DNA of 11,713 nucleotides from an uncultured Clostridium sp. (lineage in GTDB: Bacteria; Bacillota_A; Clostridia; TANB77; CAG-508). The DNA lies in the NCBI GenBank assembly GCA_905200315.1, contig CAJKKA010000049.1:1-11713 (forward strand). Direction: 5' to 3'. Both the position numbers and the translations under genes were made by a program. The notes under the pieces were generated by a model. The model saw only the letters and a list, made by a program, of their open reading frames with translations. It was not told where the DNA came from and did no database searches. The first letter of the stretch is position 1. Each line of letters starts with the position of its first letter. Below, in pieces: positions 6,047 through 11,713 of this stretch.

Positions 6047-7126
6047 ATGTTAAAAGATTTATGTTTCGAGATAATACAGACTTGCCCTAATAAATGTAAG
6101 TTCTGTTCTTCAAATTCATCACAAGACAAACAAACAATAATTACATTTGAACAGTTTAAAAAGACAGTTATGCATTTTATAAAACAAGGTGGAATAGAAG
6201 AATTATCAATTTCTGGTGGAGAACCATTTTTGCATCCAGATTTATTTGAAATGGTAAAGTTTTGTAAAGATAATGGAATTAAAACAGTTATATTCACTAG
6301 CGGGATAAAAAGAGCATCTGCAATGACAGTAGAAATGATAGAATATATAAAAAACAAATGTAAACAAGATTTACAGGAAATAGAAAAACATGAACCATGG
6401 AATGAAAGATTAAAAATAAATGTAAAAGCATATTACGATAGATGTTTAACACCAAAATCATTTGAAGGGATAACAAGACAGGAGTTCGAAAAATTAAAAC
6501 AATTAGGATTAGACAAGATAGTATTTGACTGGCAAACATTTGAAGAATCAACTGATAATGAATTAATGGGAAGAAAAGGTTTAATTACATGCTTAATGGA
6601 TTCGCTGATAAGAGCAAGCAGAACAGGGATAAATGTTGATGTACACTTTATTCCAATGAAACCAAATTATAGACAGTTTTCTGATATAATTGAATGCTTA
6701 GAAATATCAGGTGTAAAAAATATAAGTGTCTTAAATTTTGTTCCTCAAGGCAGAGGAAGAGATAATAAAGAAGAGTTAATGCTAAGTAAAGAAGAATTGA
6801 AAGAGTTTTCAGAGATATTAAAAAAAGAAAAAGAACATTATAGTGGCAATATTAGGATAGGAATTCCACTAAATGGAAAAATATCACATTTATGCACAGC
6901 AGGAACTGAAAAATTAGATATAAAGTATGATGGGACAGTATTACCATGCCCAGCATTTAAAGAAATGAGTATAGAGACAATGGAAAAGTATGGTATAAAA
7001 TTACATAGCATATATGAAGATTTGGAAAAAGTAGTTGTACATAGCGGAAAGAGAAAAGCACCATTGTGTAAACAAGTATATGGATTTAATGGAGATTTAA
7101 CAGATAGTGATGAAATCATAAGATAG
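6047..7126 (+). CDS. Radical SAM enzyme with twitch/SPASM-type C-terminus
   Basis: A 359-aa protein. The radical SAM cluster motif CxxxCxxC is at Cys13, Cys17, Cys20 (TCPNKCKFC), followed by the SAM-binding GGEP at 57-60 (LSISGGEPFLHPDL). The C-terminal region has Cys283-x12-Gly296-x4-Cys301 (CTAGTEKLDIKYDGTVLPC), the opening pattern of SPASM and twitch domains, plus Cys341, so one auxiliary 4Fe-4S cluster is likely. Such enzymes modify peptides or small molecules; the substrate cannot be read from the sequence. Start: AGAAGGA lies 6 nt before the ATG at 6047; the in-frame ATG at 6014 lacks a site. A same-frame-length extension in another frame (from 7114, with DLLDITDINPEKIVEIKF) follows the stop and could be an old C-terminus lost by frameshift, but this is unproven. 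Confidence 0.85.
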   Translation: MLKDLCFEIIQTCPNKCKFCSSNSSQDKQTIITFEQFKKTVMHFIKQGGIEELSISGGEPFLHPDLFEMVKFCKDNGIKTVIFTSGIKRASAMTVEMIEYIKNKCKQDLQEIEKHEPWNERLKINVKAYYDRCLTPKSFEGITRQEFEKLKQLGLDKIVFDWQTFEESTDNELMGRKGLITCLMDSLIRASRTGINVDVHFIPMKPNYRQFSDIIECLEISGVKNISVLNFVPQGRGRDNKEELMLSKEELKEFSEILKKEKEHYSGNIRIGIPLNGKISHLCTAGTEKLDIKYDGTVLPCPAFKEMSIETMEKYGIKLHSIYEDLEKVVVHSGKRKAPLCKQVYGFNGDLTDSDEIIR

Positions 7127-7416
7127 ATTTGTTAGATATTACAGATATTAATCCAGAAAAAATAGTAGAAATCAAATTTTTGCATTTGAAAAATATATTA
7201 ATTTATTTTTAAAATAAAATTTTATATCACGAAAAAATTGAAAAATTCATTTTATGAAATATGATTTTGCAATAATATGTTCTTAATTGACATACAAGCT
7301 GACTAATATATGCTCTTATGCGATAAAACAGCCACGTTGAGTGTGTATGCGTTCTAAAACTTAAATAAAGCTTTAAATCAACTATTCAGTGCCTATTAAA
7401 AAAAGCATATTTTTGA
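7127..7416. other. Gene-poor spacer carrying repeat copy B
   Basis: About 290 bases without a supportable complete gene. It contains repeat copy B (7334-7367) and a weak hairpin TTCAT-TTT-ATGAA around 7247-7259. No convincing terminator follows the radical SAM gene. Confidence 0.5.
7334..7367 (+). repeat. 34-bp intergenic repeat, copy B
   Basis: Same orientation and length as copies A and C. It begins ACGTTGAGTGTG and ends CTTAAATA. Promoter-like TTGAGT (7337-7342), an 18-bp spacer and TTAAAT (7361-7366) are kept. It lies 232 bp before the HAD gene and about 50 bp before the truncated ORF. Confidence 0.7.
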
Positions 7417-7596
7417 GAAAAAACACTAATTTTCATCAAAAAAATAAAAAAAATTGAGAAAGAAACAATTAATAACAGTATAAATCTTTATAATGAATGT
7501 ATTTCAAATAATATTTGTTATTTTGATACTTCATTAGATAGATACGAAACATATAATGATATTTATAAATATATAGAAAGAAATATTGAGGTGTAA
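7417..7596 (+). pseudogene. C-terminal remnant of a truncated gene
   Basis: An open frame without a start codon runs from just after a TGA (7414-7416) to TAA at 7594-7596, 59 codons. The translation (IEKETINNSINLYNECI, then CYFDTSLDRYETYNDIYKYI) has the look of a real protein end, reminiscent of the last helix, strand and helix of small P-loop kinase-like proteins; that assignment is weak. It ends 2 bp before the HAD start codon, so both were probably one operon. The 5' part has been lost, with the junction near 7400, just downstream of repeat copy B. Confidence 0.45.
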
Positions 7597-7598
7597 TC

Positions 7599-8195
7599 AT
7601 GAAAAAAATATTTTTATTTGATCTTGGAAATGTTTTGGCAAAATCTTTAGATGATTATGGTTTGTATAATAAATTAAATTGTAAAATTTCATATGATAAA
7701 TTTTTAAAATATTGGTGGGGTGATGATTTAGTTTTAAAAGCTCATATGGGACTTGCTACAGATGATGAACATGTTGAAGCGTTATTGAAATTTTGTAAAA
7801 GTGATTTATCAATTAAACAATTTTATGAAATATATAATAGTTTAGATAATTCTTTATATGATGATACTATTGAAATTATAAATGATTTAAAAAATAAAGG
7901 GTATAAGGTTGGACTCTTATCTAATCTTAGGTTAATGGATTACAAAAGATATAAAAAACAAATTGAAAAAATAAATTTTGATTATATATTTTTATCATAT
8001 GAAATGAAATGTATAAAACCATCAAAAGATATTTATGTGCAAGTAATTGATAAACTAAAATGTGAAAATGATGAAATAATATTTTTTGATGATAATGAAA
8101 AAAATGTAAATGGAGCTAAACTGCTTGGTATTAATGCTTATCAAGCAACAGGGAAAAATATAAAAGAAGTATTTGAAAAAATAATAAATATGTAA
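7599..8195 (+). CDS. HAD-superfamily phosphatase (YihX-like)
   Basis: A 198-aa cytoplasmic hydrolase. HAD motif I is FDLGNVL with the nucleophile Asp8; the usual general-acid Asp at +2 is Gly10, as in the YihX/epoxide-hydrolase-like branch, which carries DLGNV here. Motif II is LLSN (Ser108), motif III the KPSKDIY Lys140, and motif IV FFDDNEKNV (Asp164, Asp165). An alpha-helical cap occupies ~15-90. The fold implies phosphate-ester hydrolysis on a sugar phosphate or similar; the actual substrate is unknown. GAGGTG stands 5 nt before the ATG. The gene is more T-rich than its neighbours, like the remnant before it, suggesting they arrived together. Confidence 0.85.
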   Translation: MKKIFLFDLGNVLAKSLDDYGLYNKLNCKISYDKFLKYWWGDDLVLKAHMGLATDDEHVEALLKFCKSDLSIKQFYEIYNSLDNSLYDDTIEIINDLKNKGYKVGLLSNLRLMDYKRYKKQIEKINFDYIFLSYEMKCIKPSKDIYVQVIDKLKCENDEIIFFDDNEKNVNGAKLLGINAYQATGKNIKEVFEKIINM

Positions 8196-8207
8196 TATAA
8201 ATTTTTA

Positions 8208-8237
8208 TTGAATATTTATACATAAATAAATATTCAA
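8208..8237 (+). terminator. AT-only hairpin after the HAD gene
   Basis: TTGAATATTTAT (8208-8219) and ATAAATATTCAA (8226-8237) pair perfectly over 12 bp around a 6-nt loop, 12 bp after the stop codon. The stem has almost no G+C and no clean T-run follows, so termination efficiency is doubtful. Confidence 0.4.
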
Positions 8238-8311
8238 ATAATAATAGGGATAATACAGGAGTCAGTTATACTTAAACATATAAAAAATTATTCATAATTA
8301 ACAAACACGAC

Positions 8312-8345
8312 ATGTTGAATGTGTTGCAGTGTTTAAACTTAAATA
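8312..8345 (+). repeat. 34-bp intergenic repeat, copy C
   Basis: Begins ATGTTGAATGTG and ends CTTAAATA. TTGAAT (8315-8320), 18-bp spacer, TTAAAT (8339-8344). CGACA and TGTTG flank the loop and can pair. It ends 52 bp before the deformylase-HD start, the closest placement of the three. Confidence 0.7.
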
Positions 8346-8397
8346 GCAAGAATACAATGATTAAAAGCAAGAAAATTTAATAAAAGGAGAGTTGCAT

Positions 8398-9573
8398 ATG
8401 GGAAAGGTTTTAAAAATAAGAGAAGTAGGAGAGCCTATTCTTGAAGAAGAATGTTACGAGGTAGATATAAAAAATATAAGTAGAGATACTTTAGAGACTA
8501 TAGAAGATTTAAAAGCAACTTTAGAATTTGGAACAGGATTAGGAATTGCAGCACCTCAAATAGGAGTAGACAAGAGAATAATTGTAGTAGGAGCTAAAAA
8601 AGAAAAAGTAAAGTATAATGATGCAGAAGAAATACCAATAAGAGCAATGATAAATCCTACTTGGAAAAAGATATCAGAGAGTACAGATATACAATATGAA
8701 GGTTGTATGAGTATTCCAATAATTAGAGGAAAAGTGGAAAGATATAAAGACATAGAGTTAACCTATTACGATGAAAAAGGTAAACAAATAATAAAAGAAA
8801 TCCATGGTTTTTTTGCAAGATTAGTGCAACATGAATGTGACCATTTAGATGGAATAGTATTCTTAGAAAAAGTAAAAGGTCCTAACGGATTTGCTACAAT
8901 AGATAATATTAATAAATATAATTTAAGAGAAATAGATGGTATATGTATGAAAGAAATTAATCAAGAATTAGTAAAATATATAGAAAGTGAAATATTCCCA
9001 TTATACAACAGAAACGAAGAAGGTCATGGAATAGGACATATAAAAACAGTAATAAAAAGAAGTTTAGAATTAGCACAAGGATATGATGTTAATTTGAATA
9101 TGGTTTATGTAATTGCATCTTATCATGATTTAGGGCATTATATAGATAGAAAAAGACATGAAATTATTTCAGCAGAAATGTTTATGAAGGATGAAAAAAT
9201 AAAAAAATGGTTTACAACAGAGCAAATATATACAATAAAAGAAGCTATAGAAGACCATAGAGCATCTAGCAATCATGAACCAAGAACAATATATGGAAGA
9301 ATAGTAAGTACGGCAGACAGAACGATTATAGATATAGATAATACTATAAGAAGGGCATATTCTTATGGCAAAAGAAATTATGTAGGTTTATCAGAGGAAG
9401 AACAAATTGAAAGAGTTTACCAACACTTAACAGAAAAATATGGAGAGAACGGATATGCAAAAGTGTATTTAGAAGATAAGGAATTTGATGAATCTATAAA
9501 AAAATTAAGACAAGCATTATCCAACAAAGAAGAATTTATTAAAAGAGTAAAAAGAGTAGTAAAAGAAAAATAA
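8398..9573 (+). CDS. Peptide deformylase-HD hydrolase fusion
   Basis: A 391-aa two-domain protein. Residues 1-175 are a peptide deformylase with all three motifs: GLGIAAPQ (47-54), EGCMS (101-105, metal ligand Cys103) and QHECDH (144-149, ligands His145 and His149, catalytic Glu146). Deformylases remove formyl groups from nascent protein N-termini. Residues ~185-391 are an HD-family metal phosphohydrolase: His210/His214, His243-Asp244 (ASYHDLGHY), Asp286-His287 and Asp307 (STADR). The linker (GFATIDNINKYNLRE) is the normal deformylase end, so the fusion looks clean, with no stop or ribosome binding site at the internal Met184. AGGAG stands 8 nt before the ATG at 8398. The HD substrate is unknown. 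The pairing in one chain is unusual to me. Confidence 0.88.
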   Translation: MGKVLKIREVGEPILEEECYEVDIKNISRDTLETIEDLKATLEFGTGLGIAAPQIGVDKRIIVVGAKKEKVKYNDAEEIPIRAMINPTWKKISESTDIQYEGCMSIPIIRGKVERYKDIELTYYDEKGKQIIKEIHGFFARLVQHECDHLDGIVFLEKVKGPNGFATIDNINKYNLREIDGICMKEINQELVKYIESEIFPLYNRNEEGHGIGHIKTVIKRSLELAQGYDVNLNMVYVIASYHDLGHYIDRKRHEIISAEMFMKDEKIKKWFTTEQIYTIKEAIEDHRASSNHEPRTIYGRIVSTADRTIIDIDNTIRRAYSYGKRNYVGLSEEEQIERVYQHLTEKYGENGYAKVYLEDKEFDESIKKLRQALSNKEEFIKRVKRVVKEK

Positions 9574-9576
9574 AAG

Positions 9577-9609
9577 AGTTGTATGCAGTTTATTGGTTTA
9601 AAAAATAAA
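9577..9609 (+). repeat. Possible degenerate fourth copy of the intergenic repeat
   Basis: AGTTGTATGCAGTTTATTGG and the AT-rich tail after it resemble copies A-C with one inserted base, in the same orientation, starting 4 bp after the deformylase-HD stop and ending just before the ATPase gene. The promoter-like hexamers are not kept. Similarity is modest. Confidence 0.3.
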
Positions 9610-9635
9610 AATCAGAAAGGTTGAACAAATACAAA

Positions 9636-10451
9636 ATGATATATTTAAAGACATTTAAATTAAGTGAAAGCAGAAGCACAGATATGAATATTTATCCATT
9701 TAGCATATTGAAAAATAAAGAACCAGATATATTTATATTTGATAATATAACTGTATTATATGGAAACAATGGTTGTGGAAAATCAACCATGTTAAATATT
9801 ATTGCACATAGACTAAATTTAAAAGGAAAAGAAAGAAATTATTCAAAAGTAGATGGGTGGCTACCATATTTTGAGGACTATGCATCAGAGTGCAAATATG
9901 AGCTTGGAGAAAACGAATATGGAATACAACTTCGAAAAATTCCTACAAATAGTAGATATATAAAGAGTGAAGAAATATTATACGAAATAAGAAAAATACA
10001 ACAAGATGCTATATTACAAGAAAGTATAAAAAGTAATTTAACTAGAGAAAGAGGATTACAAAATGCAAAGGAATTTTTAGAAACAAAAGAAGGAGAAAAA
10101 CAGTTTTCAAGATTTGCTTTTGCACTTGATAAATATTCTAATGGAGAAACAACGTTAAAAATATTAGAAGATAACATTGAACCAGATAAACTATATTTAT
10201 TAGATGAGCCAGAAGTTTCTTTATCTCCGCAAAATCAAGTGAAACTTGCAGAAGAAATAAATAAAATGTCAAGATATTTAGGCGTTCAATTTATAATAGC
10301 AACTCATTCACCATTTATGCTAGGTATTTTAAATGCTAAAATATATAATTTAGATACAAAAAATTATAAAGTTCAAAAATGGAGTGAACTTGAAAATGTG
10401 AGGTATTTTTATGAATTTTTTAAGAGTCGAAGTAAGGAATTTGATAAATAA
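9636..10451 (+). CDS. Stand-alone ABC/SMC-like ATPase (COG3910-type)
   Basis: A 271-aa P-loop ATPase. Walker A is GNNGCGKST (43-51), the signature-like loop YSNGET (167-172), Walker B LYLLDEPEVSLSP (from ~186), and the switch His in IATHSP (224). The middle (~60-160) is variable and helical. There is no membrane segment, so it is not a transporter subunit by itself; it fits the small predicted ATPases of COG3910, whose role is poorly known. Start is uncertain: AGAAAGG (9614-9620) directly abuts a TTG at 9621 and is 15 nt from the ATG at 9636. I prefer the ATG (MIYLKTF), which matches how such proteins usually begin. Confidence 0.82.
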   Translation: MIYLKTFKLSESRSTDMNIYPFSILKNKEPDIFIFDNITVLYGNNGCGKSTMLNIIAHRLNLKGKERNYSKVDGWLPYFEDYASECKYELGENEYGIQLRKIPTNSRYIKSEEILYEIRKIQQDAILQESIKSNLTRERGLQNAKEFLETKEGEKQFSRFAFALDKYSNGETTLKILEDNIEPDKLYLLDEPEVSLSPQNQVKLAEEINKMSRYLGVQFIIATHSPFMLGILNAKIYNLDTKNYKVQKWSELENVRYFYEFFKSRSKEFDK

Positions 10452-10509
10452 AATACAAAGATAAATTATAAAAATGATTAATATATTGTTTAAGAGAGGA
10501 GAATATAAT

Positions 10510-11043
10510 ATGGAATTAATATGTAAGATAACAGATAAAGATATAGGAGAAAAATTTACTAATATGGAAAATCCTAAATTGAGATTAGCAGCAAGAGGAA
10601 TAGTCGTAAGAGAAGATGGAAAAATAGCTATATTTAATAAAAGTAAAAAGAATGAATATAAATTACCTGGTGGAGGACTAGAAGAAAACGAAAGTCCAGA
10701 AGAAGCTTTTAAAAGAGAAGTATTAGAAGAAACTGGCTGCAAAGTATAAATTGTAGAGTACTTAGGAAAGACAGAAGAATATAAATCTATAAATAACTTT
10801 AAACAAATTTCTTATGTATTTGTCGGAAAAGTTTTAGAAGATACTAAGCAATTAAATGTAACAGAAAAAGAAAAAAATGAGGGAGCAAAAATGCTATGGG
10901 ACACTCCTGAAAATGGACTAAAACGTATAAGAGATTGTTTTGATAAACTAGTTGCTTCGGAATATGGTTCTGTTTATAGTACAAAATTTATTATATTAAG
11001 AGATGCAAAAATTTTAGAAAAATATTTAGAAAATAAAATATAA
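10510..11043 (+). pseudogene. Nudix hydrolase interrupted by an in-frame stop
   Basis: AGGAG lies 8 nt before the ATG at 10510. A complete Nudix box, G-x5-E-x7-REVLEETG, spans residues 55-76, within KLPGGGLEENESPEEAFKRE. A TAA at 10747-10749 (codon 80) stops translation just after it. The same frame then continues for 97 codons with clearly coding sequence (IVEYLGKTEEYKS, ISYVFVGKVL, EKNEGAKMLWDTPEN) to a TAA at 11041-11043. The whole would be 176 amino acids plus the stop position, normal for a Nudix protein. One substitution (for example from AAA, GAA or CAA) explains it. The 79-aa product would have the catalytic box but lack the second half of the fold and is probably inactive. A sequencing error is possible. 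Confidence 0.85.
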
Positions 11044-11113
11044 TTTCAATATAATATTAAATGTAAATTAAAAAAAATAAGATAGTATTATAAATATAAT
11101 TAAAGGAATAGTT

Positions 11114-11713
11114 ATGAAAATAAAATTAAAGTATGTAAATTATTTGAAAAGTAAACACAAAACAGAAATGAAAAGAATATATTTAAAAGCATTTCCAGAA
11201 AGTGAAAGATTTCCTTTTTGGATTCTAAAACATTGCTCAAAAGAAAATAACATTAAATTTATGGAAGTTTTAAATGGAAATGAATTAGTTGGAATTGAGT
11301 ACCTATTAACATATGAAAATAATGCATATTTAATGTATTTTGCGATTGATGAAAATAAACAAAACAAAGGATATGGTTCAGAAACAGTTAAAGATTTAGC
11401 TAATGAATATAATACAGTTATTTTAAGCATAGAAAAATTAGATAATATTAATAGAGAAATAAAACAAAAGAGAAAGAACTTTTATTTAAGGAATGGCTTT
11501 CAAGAAACTAATGTATTTTATGAAGATGCAGGAGTTGAATACGAAATATTAACTACTAATAAAAATTTTTCTACAACCAAAGAAAGTCTAGAAAAATTTT
11601 ATGAGCAAATGACAAGTTCTAAAATTTTAAAATACATAATTGGAAAAATTTTTAATGTTTTCCCGGCATACCGCTCTTCGACTCTGGGTCGTATTCGCAG
11701 TAGATTTCTTCGA
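11114..11713 (+). CDS. GNAT-family N-acetyltransferase (3' end not reliable)
   Basis: AAAGGA stands 6 nt before the ATG. The protein shows a GNAT fold: an N-terminal strand and helix with KAFPESERFPFWIL, the acetyl-CoA loop QNKGYG (83-88) and FYLRNGF (123-129) near the end of the domain. It transfers an acetyl group from acetyl-CoA to an unknown acceptor, in the cytoplasm. The frame stays open to the window end (200 codons), but composition jumps near 11660, so residues after about 182 (FPAYRSST onward) are probably not native. The true C-terminus is not visible. Confidence 0.75.
   Translation, partial: MKIKLKYVNYLKSKHKTEMKRIYLKAFPESERFPFWILKHCSKENNIKFMEVLNGNELVGIEYLLTYENNAYLMYFAIDENKQNKGYGSETVKDLANEYNTVILSIEKLDNINREIKQKRKNFYLRNGFQETNVFYEDAGVEYEILTTNKNFSTTKESLEKFYEQMTSSKILKYIIGKIFNVFPAYRSSTLGRIRSRFLR
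11661..11711 (-). CDS. glnS: Fragment resembling glutaminyl-tRNA synthetase, probable foreign join
   Basis: On the minus strand the last bases read EEIYCEYDPESKSGMPG. This matches, from memory of the family, the C-terminal anticodon-binding region of bacterial GlnRS, where (I/V)xCxYDPxxxSG precedes the RKVKGTIHWVS block. 28 of these 53 terminal bases are G or C, unlike everything before. The frame runs into an AT-rich stop two codons after the match, so the piece is cut at the junction. Only 17 codons are visible, so identification is tentative. Confidence 0.45.

Noticed and set aside
5792..6357. Two minus-strand ORFs covering the region after the recombinase and the start of the radical SAM gene.
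   Set aside because: They lie opposite coding or AT-rich spacer sequence, lack ribosome binding sites and read as low-complexity hydrophobic residues without motifs.
7114..7210. Frameshifted C-terminal extension of the radical SAM gene (DLLDITDINPEKIVEIKF).
   Set aside because: The alternative frame opens right after a TGA at 7111 and looks protein-like, but the existing 359-aa product already has the complete twitch domain and no homologue comparison is possible here.
5846..8345. Repeats as integron attC sites, because GTTGAAT/GTTGAGT fit the GTTRRRY core.
   Set aside because: The core is degenerate; no matching RYYYAAC arm and no long imperfect palindrome is present upstream of each copy, and no tyrosine integron integrase is in the window. 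A different cassette mechanism remains open.
5846..8345. Repeats as a CRISPR array.
   Set aside because: Copies are about 1-1.5 kb apart, imperfect, and separated by genes; there are no cas genes.
10510..11043. Stop-codon reassignment to explain the TAA inside the Nudix gene.
   Set aside because: Most other genes here end with TAA at natural C-termini and none needs TAA as sense, so a local mutation or error is simpler.
1..11713. tRNA, rRNA, riboswitch or IS elements.
   Set aside because: No cloverleaf, CCA-type end, conserved rRNA block, recognisable riboswitch core or transposase coding sequence was seen on either strand.

Overview
The window looks like an accessory or mobile stretch of a very AT-rich, anaerobic, low-GC Firmicute, most likely a gut-type Clostridium relative. 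Support: strong AGGAGG-type ribosome binding sites, A-rich codon use, a Spo0A-like regulator, two oxygen-sensitive radical SAM enzymes and a clostridial-type large serine recombinase. Composition is uniformly low-GC until about 11660. The last ~53 bases are about half G+C and look like foreign sequence, probably an assembly join at a contig end.

Left flank (1-1760): a 5'-truncated radical SAM protein with a degenerate receiver (CheY-like) domain at its C-terminus converges on a Spo0A-like response regulator on the minus strand. A perfect 19-bp bidirectional terminator hairpin separates them. A divergent regulatory region follows (1753-2144), with an extended -10 promoter for the Spo0A-like gene and a tandem 21-bp-period repeat whose core resembles a Spo0A box.

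Mobile module (2145-5798): a same-strand run of small genes. These are a sigma-70-like factor, a 56-aa sigma-region-2/HTH_16-like partner, a 95-aa unknown, a 52-aa membrane peptide, a 140-aa helix-turn-helix protein and a 54-aa unknown. The run ends in a 599-aa large serine recombinase with its own promoter. This is the layout of the regulatory and integrase end of an integrative element. No relaxase, coupling protein or replication gene is visible.

Cargo-like region (5799-11660): single, functionally unrelated genes on the same strand. They are a twitch-type radical SAM enzyme, a HAD phosphatase preceded by the stump of another gene, a peptide deformylase-HD fusion, a COG3910-like ATPase, a Nudix hydrolase broken by an in-frame stop, and a GNAT acetyltransferase. 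A 34-bp repeat not explained by any gene occurs at least three times in the same orientation, ahead of the radical SAM, HAD and deformylase-HD genes; a possible degenerate fourth copy precedes the ATPase. It contains promoter-like hexamers and a potential hairpin. This repeat-before-each-gene layout is the most interesting undescribed feature here; its function is inference.

No rRNA, tRNA, CRISPR array or IS element was recognised.
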